A DNA stretch of 64,000 nucleotides from Laetiporus sulphureus 93-53 (Eukaryota > Basidiomycota > Agaricomycetes > Polyporales > Laetiporaceae). How positions within the stretch are numbered: the first letter of the stretch is position 1; each line of letters begins with the position of its first letter. Below the pieces are notes generated by a model that ran no database searches, was not told the DNA's origin, and saw only the letters and a program-made list of their open reading frames with translations. Position numbers and translations under genes: made by a program. This document shows, piece by piece, positions 13,068 to 24,887 of this stretch. The stretch is from NCBI RefSeq assembly GCF_001632365.1, contig NW_024468516.1, forward strand, positions 838,177-902,176, read 5' to 3'.

Positions 13068-14630
13068 GCGTTTGCACGTTCGAGCCAACCGTTACCGAGT
13101 CGTCTATGATGCGGCCCCTAACGATCTCCGAAATGACATTCACATTCACCCTTCGTCGTCCCATTTGTTTCGTCCGCGGTCAAATAATAATATTTTACGT
13201 CATTGCTGCTCTCAGGCACGCTGACTTCCCTTCGTAGGTGCCATCTTTCTTTGGAGCCTTTCACGGCAAAATGTACTCATTTCGCACATCCAGGCACCTT
13301 CCCTGTTGTTGTTAATCATTGCTATACGGCTCGAATGAAGGCCTACGCGCACGAACCTGATCACGACAGACCCTCCTTTGTACCTACGGCCTCCGCCTCT
13401 TCCTGTCATTCAGCGCATCGCCACTTTAATGCTAACCGTAATATCGAGTATCGAGACGCGGCCCAGGCTCCCGGGTTGTTCTAAACGCTGGGATGCGCTT
13501 GTAATGCGGGAGTTCAAATCGCGTGGCGAGTAGTACCGTACGCTATAAGATAGCAACTGTAGGCAATATTAGTTGTAGGTGTGTCAGCAGTTGAAACGTC
13601 GCTCTTTTTGATTTCGATGTACTACCAGTAGTTTATTCAAGCTGACCGTAGACTCGTGTCGTGTCATGTTGTGTTCAGACTACTGCCGGCGTCAATGCAT
13701 CGACCGTTCGTTCTTCAAGTTGATGGGACCTGAAGGAACCTTTAGTACCCTCGTCCCCCCAAGCTCGTTCTTCTAGCGTGAAGATTCAGGAGACCCTGAC
13801 CAGCGTCAAGTTAGGAGAGATCGATCATGGATGTATAGCGCACGAGATCGTTTCGAATAACAGAGTCGGAGAGGGGTTAACCATACGCGCGCAGCGTCGC
13901 GGCGATTGAACAACGCGTGTTTGCCGTGGTCTCCGCCATTTACTGTCATATAGTCAAACATCTCCGGAATGACCAAAGGTGTTTCAGCGACATTGCGAAA
14001 GCGAGGGAATGGAATCACGTAATCCAAGAAGCATTCCTGTAGTCCGTGTTGGGCAGATTGTGTCAGCTCAGAGAGTTATATGAGACTTCTGAGCATCCTT
14101 TGATGGAAGCATCTCTCCTCGACCGATTGGAATACGCATTCTTGAGAGTGGTATAGCGGGGATTTCAGCCCTTGGCACTTTGACACCGAGCAGATTATTG
14201 GCAGATCGCTAGTCACGAGGGCAACGTCCTTCACCGTCAGAATAGACACCACACAACAGTACAATGAATTATATATCATCCTGGGTATGCGTGCAGACCT
14301 AAAGTCAAAGTAGGGTAACAAACATGCTTGAGCAGGTAAGAGCGTGCGGAACATCAGTAGCGGATGCAGGAGAATGCGACGGAGGAGCCATTATGCGAGG
14401 AGCGACAAGTGACACATGTACAACGCTGCATCGACGTTTTGGTCCCATCAACGTTCTGACACCGAATCGCAGAAGAATACAGGTCCACTCACCGGAGCAG
14501 AACGTACTGAAGGAACCACAACCCATTACCTTATATCTAGTGTTAAGCCACATACACAGAACATAAAAAGGTCCCAGCCGTTCCGCACTCTCATCCGCAT
14601 CCACATCCACATGAACACGAGGAGACAGTG
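13068..14630. other. Intergenic; contains a possible degenerate adenylating-enzyme fragment
   Basis: About 1.6 kb between the BTB-like gene and the 3' end of PAC1. On the minus strand, 14027-13806 encodes 73 residues including AETPLVIPEMFDYMTVN, which resembles the N-terminal opening of basidiomycete adenylate-forming enzymes (TIPEVFDFHAxN type). No further domain follows in any frame, so if related it is only a relic. Nothing else is recognisable. Confidence 0.25.
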
Positions 14631-16583
14631 CTATGGGAGCCATATCTTGATCGTCTTGTCAACGCTCCCTGACGCCACTACGTTTACGAACTTGTGCTCT
14701 TCTGCGGCTTTGTCGTCCGTAGCAGTGCCATTGGGCTTTGCGGCTTCATCTGGGCCCGACATCCGCCCCCATGCGAGGCAGGTCACGAAGTGCCCGTGCG
14801 CCTGCACGGTCTTGATACATCTCCCGGTCGTGAGTTCCCATACGCGTATTGTGTAGTCGTCAGAGGCGGAGAGGAGGAACTTGCCGGTGGGATGAAACAC
14901 GAGTGCGCGCACCCAATTGTCGTGGCCGGCCTGTGACAACGCGATGTTATTGAGTATGGAAAGTGCTCATCATCGACAACGATGTGTCTTACCAGACTAC
15001 GGATCATTTGGCCACTTATCGTGTCCCAAATCTTGATAGTCTTATCTCTCGAGCCGGTGGCAATATATGCTCCAGGCCGCTTGCTCCGGTCATTATCCTA
15101 CCTCAACAATGTCAGCCTTATGCGAAGTATAAACGGGTTGCCATCTACCGGGAGGCCTCCCAATTCTCGTATCGCGGCATACGACGAGACCGGGGCAAAT
15201 GCGACTACTTCCAGTGTATGCTCGTGACCTCTCAACTCCATCTTCGTCTCTCCCGTTAGGGGATCACTGATGCGAGCGGTCTAAAGACAGACGTGAACTC
15301 TGTCTCCCAAGCAATGCTATGAAAAACGAACCTGGTCGTTCGAACAGCTCGCGACTAATCGTCCATCATCGGATGGTGCCACGCATCGGACCCAATCAGT
15401 GTGGCCAACGATAGTGCGCACCAGATGCCTACAATAACATAGAGACATAGTGAGAATGAGGAGCTTGTAGTCGATCAACGCGCAAAAGACGGACGTGGAC
15501 GCAACATCAAATATCCTTATTGTCCGATCTCGGCTCGCACTGACAATTTGTTGGTCGCCGGGCATAAACCGGACAGATGATACAGTGTGTTCGTGGCTTG
15601 TGAGTGTCTTTGTGTTCCTCCAGTCATTCTGTGGATCCCAAATCTTGATGGTGAGATCGGAAGAGCATGTCACTGCATAGATGTCAGTACAAATGCAGTA
15701 TTTCTGTCGCAACTTTAACCATCATAGAATATTCAAGCTGGCCACATTTCATGTTTCATGAATGCCATGCTCGTGATCAACAATTTCACGCCAGTACGAG
15801 CAGTGGGTGCCCGCCGGTACTGTTAGGTAGACGATTGCTCATGAACGTCTAGCATCGTACCAAGCAATGAGCAACGGGTACAGCAACGCGCCACCCACAA
15901 GGCCTTCAGCAGCAAGCATTTGCTATGCGCGCAGCGGGTCTCGTGGCATCTCATGGAGCAACAATGTGCACAACAATGATCCTGACACTTACCCAGCAGG
16001 TTGCCTTTACTGTCAAAATCAAGGTCATTAACCGCTCGTGTGTGGCCCTTCAACGTTCGCTCAAACTCTCCAGTCTCCCAATCCCATATCTTCACTGTCG
16101 AATCATCACTAGCGGAGGCAATTAAATTGAAAGCTGGATGGAAGGCCACTTTGAGGATTTGGCCACGGTGTCCTGTCAGAACATATGCGGCAGGTGCTCT
16201 CGGCACCCAGTCTGTTTGCATCTGCGCCCGTTTAGCGGGAGATAGGGAAAGCTCCTCCTGCAAAGTTGCATTCCGATTCTCCAGGTCCATGATCTTTTGC
16301 TTGTAAGCGCATATACCCTGCCACAGAACGAACGGTGCACCTTCTTTTGGAGGCGTATCACGCTCGTCCACTTCTTCTCCAGCAGCCCCGCATATTTCGC
16401 CTTGGGATCAGGATCATAGTCTATTCCTGCGTCCGCCTTTAATGAATTGAACGCGTCGGTGAAGTTGTTCGCGTGCAAGTATTCGAGAATGGCCTTATGA
16501 CTACAAGCAATTAGAAACGGATGCCACTCCAGAGTGGCTGGGTCTCACAGCTCATCCTTCTGGCGCTCCGAGAGCGAGGACAT
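14631..16583 (-). CDS. PAC1: Nuclear distribution protein PAC1/NudF (LIS1), dynein regulator
   Basis: LIS1 homologue that regulates cytoplasmic dynein with NudE and is needed for nuclear migration and spindle positioning in hyphae. Exons 16583-16549, 16500-16341, 16293-15993, 15672-15495, 15428-15332, 15280-15149, 15097-14993 and 14930-14631 give 435 residues (LIS1 is about 410). The N-terminus [19 protein letters not shown] continues into the LisH motif, then [14 protein letters not shown] and the short coiled coil, then seven WD40 repeats such as [94 protein letters not shown] and the final [16 protein letters not shown]. Intron 3 is 320 nt while the others are about 48-68 nt. It is divergent from the kinase gene. 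Confidence 0.96.
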
Positions 16584-17546
16584 GGCGGGCACAAGAATGT
16601 CTGCCTAGAAGCGGATGAATCCGTCTGTAACGAGAAGCGAGAGATGGGAAGTCGTCAAGAGGTCGTCGGAATAAAGAACGAGATGAGCGAAACGCGACCA
16701 CGCGCGGACGGAGACGCGCTGCACAATGGCACGCGGACAGCGCTCAATTTGGAAATCGGATTGATGAAGAGTAGGACCCTGGAAACCGATCAGGTTTTCG
16801 ACACCAGCACCAGCACCTCAGATTGAGCCCCTTTGGATACAAACTGTAGTATGCAATATGGATTCTCCTCATTCAAAAGGCATTCTGAACAAAAGCGTTG
16901 ATTCCATTGAATCCATCTGTGCGACATTCTGAACTTTAAAGAAGTGAGCACGTGGCAAACGCTAAAATCGGTGGATATGCATCCTATATCACCCAGTAAA
17001 AGGGGTTTTTTTGGCCAGAAAGTCGGTGGAAGTACAGCTGAAAACATGTAAACGTGACATCCTGGAAAATGAGAGCTGCGAAGGAACTTCATATATTATG
17101 CTTGCCATATATTTGTCATTGGCCCTGCAATGCAACTGCGACGAAGCTCTACGTAATTTCTTGAAAGCTTAACCCGGATAGACCCATTTTAAGAACGATA
17201 AGATTTAAAATACAGCATTTTCCAGGGCCCAAGGCCAATGGGGGACTTCCGGGGTCCTCGGAGAGCAAATGACAATGCAATGAGTGTTGCGACACAACTC
17301 CTCCTGCTTTCCGTCATGCATTCATGTTCGCACTCTCTCTGTCAACGACTTTGTTTTCGACTTGCATTTTTTTCACGGCCATGGCCCGGGCACTCGCGAC
17401 CGAACCTGATGGATGCAAATGCGGACCCTCCATGCCAAACAAAGTGGCCAGAATGGAAATACGAAGCGGGCCACTGGTGACACGCACAGGCCACTGGCCT
17501 TTCGGTGGTTAAATACCATCGTATTGCTCATTCCTGCAGTATCACA
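16584..17546. other. Divergent promoter region between PAC1 and the kinase gene
   Basis: About 0.96 kb holding the promoters of two divergent genes. An AT-rich TTAAATACC at 17509-17517 lies about 30 bp before the kinase start. No coding frame is supported. Confidence 0.5.
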
Positions 17547-19711
17547 ATGCCCCCAGACCGCCGTAAGCCCATGTCGCGTTTCCGATCCGGCCTTGTTGGT
17601 GGCGGTCGTGTGTCAGTTGCTCCTGCTCCAGATGCGCCTTCGAGCTTCCGTCCATTCAGCCCTGTTCCTCCGCAAGCCATTAATGACCCTCCTGCTTCTG
17701 GTTCTCATCCGACGACCCTTGCAAATCAGTCGAGACCTAGAAAACGATTCGTACGGAAACGCAACAAGTCTGTTCCGAGCCCGTCCAATGGCAACTCCGC
17801 TGCTGCCTCTGCTCCTGCGCCTGCGCCTGCGCCATCTGACCCATATGGGCGACGATACCCGACGACCTCTGACCAGCTGTCGCGGTCTGAACTATATGCT
17901 CAACTTGCGCTCGACGAGACTATCCCGTCGCCATCCAACAGAAGCAGACGTCCGTTCGAAAAACCCACTCCCGGCTCTTCGCGTCTCATCATAGACTCCT
18001 TGCTCGCTGACGCAAACGCTTCTTCGACGACCGCCGCTCTGAAGTCAACAGCGTCTGCATTGAAATCGGTGCAATCGATTCTTGCATCGACATCATTCAC
18101 CCTATCAGCATCCCAGAGGCCGTTTAAATTGCCTGATCAGATTCGGCAAACATTCGAGGGCCCCGAAATAAAGCACGGAAGCAGTCAGACCAGCGGCCCA
18201 AAGCGTGATGGGACTGATACTGCACGCCCAGAAGTTGCTGCGGCGAGTGCGGGACCGTCTGTACTAGCTGCAAAACTGTCTGGTATATCAGTGAAGTCAT
18301 CTGGGCTAGCTGCAGGATTACTCGGGGCAACTCTAGGAACAGCGGGCTCAGATGGGGATTCGGATAAGATCCGCAAACCTCCTCTCACTCGTGATGACCT
18401 CGAGATTGTGCGCCGGCTCGGTTAGTCATATTTTGCCTGGAGCCAGTGATACGTCCTGTTCATCGCGTCAAATGTTCAGGTGCCGGAGGCTTTGGGCAGG
18501 TCAACCTCGTGCAAGTGAAGTCGAACCCGGAAACGCAGTTCGCGATGAAATCAGTTCAGAAGGCATTCCACAGGGAGCTGGAGCGCGTATGTACATCCAT
18601 CTAATCAATTCCGGACTGTTGAGAGAGCCGACATTTGGTGGGTTTCAGAACTGGTTTAAGGTGCAGGGCCCGTACGTTAAGGAAGAGAAGAATAAGGAAC
18701 GGCGCATCCTGTCCAAACTGCCGTGGAATCCGTTCATCTGTGGCCTCGTAGATGCGTTCCACGACCAACAGAACTTGTATTTGCTCCTCGAACTCGCGCC
18801 TTGCAACTCGCTGTACGAGTACCTGTACGAGCACGGGCCGCTTCCGGCCGACCGCGTGCGGTTTTACTTCGCGAACCTGGTGCTGGCCCTTGAGTTCATT
18901 CACTCGCACGGCATCGTCCATCGCGATGTCAAGCCGGGCAATATCCTCATGGGCGCGGACGGATACCTGTGCCTGACGGATTTCGGATGCGCGTTGGAGC
19001 AGGAGCTCGATTACGAGTGGGAACGTGTCGGCACTGCTGATTATGTCGCGCCCGAGATACGGCCTGAAGAGCTCGTATTCAGACCTCGAGGGAGCAGGAA
19101 CCTTGATGCGAGGTCGCTGCCGCCACCCGAGGCGCGCCACATGATCGACTGGTGGGCGGCAGCGATCACGCTGTACGAGATGGCCACGTTCAAGCGGGTA
19201 CGTTTCCTTGTGTAATGGTGTGATGCGCGTTATTCATTATGTGCTCGCCCAGCCCTTCCACGGCGAAGACGGGCACCAGATCTACAAAAACATCAAGCGG
19301 CAGGTTATCCCGTGGCCAGAGGATCGCGAGATTGACCCAGACCTGAAGGACCTCGTGATGAAGATGCTTATCGACGATCCGCTCAAGAGGTACGGTTGTT
19401 TTGTGGCGAAGGAGCCTGGAGAGGAAGTGGGGATGAACGACGAGGTGCGCATTCATCCGTTCATGTGGGGAAAGGTCAGCTGGAAGCGTATAACGGAGAG
19501 AAGAGAATTGGTTTGTGCTATCCGTCGTACTTATCCGTCATGGACTCCTGATTGACGTCGTACTTAGGCGCCGGACGTTCCGAAGCCGGAACCTGACATG
19601 ACGCAACAATGGCAGCAACAGGGCATGCCCATGCCGTGGCACGTACCAGGGTTCGACCTGGCTGCGGTGGCCACCGAGCGCGCTTGGGACAACCGGTTCG
19701 AACATCGATGA
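17547..19711 (+). CDS. AGC-type serine/threonine protein kinase with long low-complexity N-terminus
   Basis: Exons 17547-18420, 18480-18586, 18661-19197, 19253-19510 and 19568-19711 give 639 residues. Residues 1-285 are Ser/Pro/Ala-rich and probably disordered, including an Ala-Pro run near 17811-17834 and RKRFVRKRNK, a possible nuclear signal. The kinase domain starts at LEIVRRLGAGGFGQVNLV (the Gly loop is completed across intron 1), with catalytic Lys in FAMKSVQK, HRDVKPGNIL, Mg-binding TDFGCA and activation segment GTADYVAPEI. It ends with an AGC-like tail, HPFMWGKVSWKRI, then a Gln/Met/Pro-rich end. An insert of about 25 residues (RPEELVFRPRG...) follows the APE motif. Intron 2 has two in-frame acceptors, after 18649 or 18660, differing by four residues. 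The substrate is unknown, and the specific AGC subfamily cannot be fixed by eye. Confidence 0.88.
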
Positions 19712-21111
19712 AGGTCATGCCGTAAGATGGAAGGTGCTCATGTTGTCGATCTACTGTCTTACAATTAACAGGTCTTCATCTTTCTGTCTCTTTGGCATCT
19801 ACATTGCATCTGATCTGTGTCAAATTTTGATCTGCGTTAACGATACAAATTGCTCGTGGCTCTGCTTTAGCATCTCTTTTGTAGATATTAAGATCGATTA
19901 ATATTCTCCGTATCTTGTTCCTTTGTACAGAAGTGGCTGGTCTCGTCGTTTTGATGGACCGGTTTTGCTGATGTAATCTGATGTCTTTGATTTGATGATT
20001 TCAATGCCTCCGGGCAGACAATTGTCAGCGCGGGACTGATGGCGGTGAGTCTTCGTTGTATATTATGTCCACTCAGGACTCACGTGAATGATAATGTCGT
20101 CGGGATGTTTGTAGCACCATGCTGGCCGGAACTCTAGTGAGCACTTAGGTGATCTTCGGGTGGCTCGCTCGATCCCTTGTGATAGAGTACTCTCTCGCCA
20201 AATCTCACATGATCCTGCAGCTTCAGTCAACGTCCGCGAGATGATGCTGCCTTGATGGGACTGTTCGCTCTAGTATACATACCGTGAAGCTAACAGAGCG
20301 CGCTGTGCCAGATTCGCTTGTAAGTGGCGGTGTTGGTCATCATGCATCGTGGAGCCAAATTACGTTTAGATACTCCGTGTAGGTCGGCCACCGTTCTAGA
20401 TAGGGTACTCGGGGCCGCCGTGTGAAGACGGTTTCCATAGACCCGACGAAGGTTCAGTACCACGAACACTCCGAGTCTAATCAGAGTGCCGGTGAGCGTT
20501 TTGTAACGGCTATATGTGCTATCTAGTATGACTTTTATGAGTTTTTCGTGCGGCAGAATGATGGCTACTACTCACGACAAGATCCGCGACTGCCGATTTG
20601 GCATAGCTGGTGAAGCGATTCATTCTCTGATCACATTAATGAGCTTCCAGAGCGTTAATGCCAGAGACTCTATGGCAATTTGATGCTGTCATTTGATTTC
20701 CTTCGTGCGATTTTCGGCATCACGGGGTCATGAGCATCGAGATAGCTGCGGGCGGTCATACGGTGATTATCGAACTAATCTCTAAACGTTCTGACCCGAC
20801 GACCACCGTTTCATTGTCTGAGGTGAGTATTCATTTCGAGCGCCAGCTTATCTCCAACTGCCGTCAGTCCTCTCCCTAGCGCTTTCCGCAGGCTTCCATC
20901 AGTGATTGTGGCAGGTAGGAGAGCAAGCAAACTACTTCCCTGAACATCGCGTATCTGTCAGACTGAGCTTGGGCGCTGTGGGACCGCATGGACAACGGAG
21001 TAACATGATGCGTCGTTAGCGACTGTCTTTGTTCGACCCATTGTATGAAGCGATAAAAGGCGTCTGCCGACCTGTCGTTGCCTAGGGTTCCGCTTCCCCC
21101 GTTCGCCCGCG
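19712..21111. other. Intergenic, no supported gene
   Basis: About 1.4 kb between the kinase and the oligopeptide transporter, both on the plus strand. There is no convincing coding frame, so it probably holds the kinase 3' UTR and the transporter promoter. I see nothing else in it. Confidence 0.5.
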
Positions 21112-24100
21112 ATGGCCGACTCAGCTACGCCCCACGAGTACGATAGCGAGAAGGACTCCACCAAGTGCTATGCGGAGAAGACACCTAGTACATCCGAGGA
21201 GAGTCCAGGCGTAGGTGATCTCGAGGTGAAGGAGGTGGAAGCACTAGAGGAACGTTTGGAAAATGACGAGGCAAGTGACAACGAGTATCGTGTCGGGGAA
21301 GCATATGAGGTCGCGATTAAGGTGAGCTGTTGGTCATCAGCAGATGCAGAGTGCATATATCAAGTGCCGCATCTTCAGGTGCTGTCGACTCGTGACGATC
21401 CCGAATTACAAGCCGTTACTTTTCGCACCGCCGTCCTCGGTCTCGGATTCTCCGCGTTTGGCGCTGTCCTCGCTCAAATATATTACTTCAAGCCGCAGAC
21501 CATACTGGTTTCCCAGCTGTTCTTGCTTGTGCTTTCCTATTGGTTCGGGAACCTGATGCATATGTTCCTGCCGTCTCGAGGCATTTTCGCATGGCTCAAT
21601 CCTGGTCCATTCAACATCAAGGAACATGTCGCGATCATCATCATGTCTTCCACTGCTGCAAATTCTGCCGTAGCGATCCAAGTCATCTCGGTGCAGGACC
21701 GTAAGTGATGGAAATCTCGCGGGAGCTCACAATTTGACCTCACCGGAGAAACGTTTATTAGTGTACTACAATAAGAAGATGGTGAGTGGCACCAGCCATG
21801 CATATTATTCTCTGAAAGGCATACAATATTTGCTTTTAAACAGAATGCCGGGTTAGCGATCTTCACTCTGGTCGGGTCGCAATTGCTTGGCTACGGATAC
21901 GCTGGTTTGCTCCAGGATGTACTCGTCAAACCCACCAAGTGCTTCTGGCCAATCAACAGTGAGCTATTTTCCCGTGCACGTCATGCTGCTCATGGTGATG
22001 ACCTCGGTTCCGTAGTTCCCATTGCCAATCTCTTCCAAGCCTTGCATTACGACCGGCAAATGACTTCTAAACGTGTGCGCCTGTTCTGGACCATCTTCAC
22101 CGTGATGTTCTGCTGGGAAATTATCCCGCAGTGTATGCACTGTCCTTTACTTCAGTTGTAGCACCGTGACTGACCCGAATGGTGCATCTGCTGTAGGGGT
22201 CTTCCCGGTACTAACTGGGGTGTCTATATTCTGTCTGGCCGACAATCAAAGCACTGTCGTGCGGAATGTCTTCGGTGGTGCTAGCAACAACGAAGGGATG
22301 GGCTTGTTAGCGTGGTGCTTTGACTGGAATCTCATTTCCAGCCAGTGCCTCTACAACCCCTTGTGGTTGCAAGTCAATCAAGACATTGGCATTGTCCTCA
22401 GCTACGTTCTTATGGCCGCTGTATACTACGCCAATATATGGAAAGCAAAGCAGTTCCCTTTCCTCAGTCAAGCCATCTTCGTAAGCCATGATTATTTGTA
22501 CGACAATGGAGCCTTCATAAACCTAATGAGCAGGCTGAGAATGGATCGCAATATGATCAAACGGCTCTGCTCACAAACGGCAAGTTCAATGCTACGAAGT
22601 ATGCCGAGCTTGGTGTAGGCACAATACTTTCTTTATCGCCGCAAGGTCACTCAATTCAGTTACAGCCCGCCTATTTCTCAGCAACGAACGCCCTCTACCT
22701 GATCACTACAAACCTGTCAATGGGCGCTATCGTCACTCACGTGTTCCTGTTCCACTGGAACGACCTGAAGCCCGTGTTCCAGGTTCTCAATCCTTGGAAC
22801 AAGAGCCAATACTTGGTACATGATGTGGTGAGTAGCACTGTATGACAATCACGTTACGGCAGTGAGCTAACAATAAAATAGCATTATGAGAAATTGAAGG
22901 TCTACAAGCAGATTCCTCGCTGGTGGTACATTGTCGTGCTGCTAGTTGCATATGCTATCGCGCAAGCCAGTCAGTTACCCTCTCTTTGCAATTGTTTCCG
23001 CCTATAACTGTTTGTACTCTTTTAGCCGATTATACTGCACATTCTGGCATGCCGTGGTGGACGTTAACGGTGATCATTATTATGTCATTTATATTTTGTT
23101 CTCTGTACGGGCTTCTGGCGGCGACAATCGGGTTCTATGAGTTCACGTCGTCCGGAACTGGATTCTTCCAGATGATTACAGGTGAGCCGGCAACATAGCA
23201 TGCGGAAGTGGCCTCGTAGTCATCAAGGACACAGCCTACATCATCCCTGGAGATCCTGTCGCAAACATGTATGGCGCACTTTATGGACAGCACTCTATGG
23301 TGCAAGCTATTGCCTTGCTGCAAGATCTCAAACTTGGCCAATATGTGAAGCTGGCACCTCGGGTCACATTTTGCATGCAGCTGATAGGTATGGTTTCGTT
23401 CTCACACACCGTCTCGCTGCTTGATCGCGAACCCTTACGTTGCAGGAACCGTCGTCGGCGCCATCTTGAACTGTAAGTCCTCGAATAATCGGCAAAGAGG
23501 TGTGATACATTAAGCACCGCAGATGTGATGATGTTGACAATCATTCAGAATGACAGAGCCGGTACGTGCATAGTTTCCTCTTCTAAAAGCTGCCATGTCT
23601 ACTGAGAAACGTATTCGCCAACAGCGCTGCTAAGCATTTCAGGCACGCGGTGCGATTCCTCGTATCCAATCTATTAGGAGCATTGCTTGATGACGCACGC
23701 ACTAGGTTGTGGTCTGGACAGAATGCACAACAATATAATTGTCAGTCACGTCTTCGTCACGTATTACTCTGCTTGACATGGTGCTATCAGCGAATGCAAT
23801 TGCCTGGGGAGCTCTTGGCCTACAAATGTTTGGACCTCACGCGACCTATCGGATGGTCCCTATCTCTTTGGCGATCGGCGCGGCGCTTCCCATACCGTTC
23901 TATATCGCAGTGAGCACAGCTTCTGGACATTGCTTCCGCATAATGAACCTCACCCCCGGTTGAAAGCACCGCATATGGCCTAAGGCTGGTTTCCAGAACT
24001 TCAACACCTCGGTGATCATGCAGGTTAGTCATGATAAGTACCGTTTATGACTGTCGGCACTGATGTCTTTGCTAGTACTCATGCTACATGAGTGTTGGTA

Positions 24101-24581
24101 TCAACACGTCCATCAAGTGAGTAGCGGTTTCGCATCAGTCGGTTGTCGCCTGACGTGGGAGTCTAGTGCAAGTATGGTCCTCGGCGTGCTGTCCCAGTGG
24201 TGGGTACGTACGCGCTACCCCCGTTGGTTCACCAAGTACAAGTATGTGTCTGCGGAACATGGTTTAACTCGCGATGTAGCTCACCGTGCGTCAATTCCCA
24301 TCACAGCTACATTGTCGCTGCGGGCCTAGATGGAGGCACTCAGGTCATTAGCTTTATCCTGAACTTCGTGAGTAGTGACGGCTGAGGAGAAGCGGACCTG
24401 CGGGCTGAACACCATCGTTCTCTTTAGGCCGTCTTCGGTGCTTCTGGAATGGCGCACAATTTCCCATTCTGGTGGGGTAATGGTAGGTGATATACCATAT
24501 GAAAACGCATGCATGCAGATTGATGGTCGTTCGTTAGATACGAACCTATCCGCGGACCGTTGCACTCCCGCATCAAATTGA
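21112..24581 (+). CDS. OPT-family oligopeptide transporter
   Basis: Proton-coupled importer of small peptides (or glutathione) at the plasma membrane. Twenty-two exons: 21112-21321, 21379-21700, 21762-21781, 21844-21958, 22016-22132, 22197-22480, 22534-22614, 22666-22827, 22882-22969, 23026-23181, 23235-23387, 23446-23472, 23523-23561, 23625-23649, 23706-23740, 23791-23909, 23967-24023, 24076-24116, 24167-24241, 24307-24367, 24428-24482 and 24538-24581. All phases agree, giving 761 residues, typical for the family. Family blocks include the NPG motif in LNPGPFNIKEHV, FPVLTGVSIFCLADN, ALYLITTNLSMGAIVTHVFL, IIPGDPVANMYGALYG, LKLGQYVKLAPR (the KIPPR block), AGLDGGTQVISFILNF and FPFWWGN. The N-terminus is acidic and cytosolic. 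The last join is chosen so that the protein ends WWGND...SADRCTPASN; reading through would stop after two codons. Confidence 0.93.
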
Positions 24582-24887
24582 AGACTGCTGCACATGCCAC
24601 ATGCGGTCCTGGTACGCACCTATTCATATGAAATAATGGTTCGGATGATCTTTCGCTCAGATGGTATGCCAATCCTGTGCTACGATACACGCGATGTAAG
24701 CAATAGTTACGATGATATCATGATCTATTCCGAATAATAGTCTTAGACAACACAAAATTCGTTATGATTCTTCCGCATCCCTTCCAACGTTTCGCCGTCT
24801 GAATTTTCTGAGCAAGTAAGATACCATCGGATTTCCGTTTAGTGTTGCTGTCTCTCAAGACGTTGAACCTGAAATGGAACTGAGAAC

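Noticed and set aside
13495..13545. GGGAGTTCAAATCGC, resembling a tRNA T-loop
   Set aside because: The flanking bases do not form a cloverleaf; no anticodon stem or paired acceptor stem could be drawn.
24483..24523. Alternative OPT end using the acceptor at 24518, giving a stop after one codon
   Set aside because: Acceptor 24537 gives an in-phase C-terminus (SADRCTPASN) of normal OPT length.
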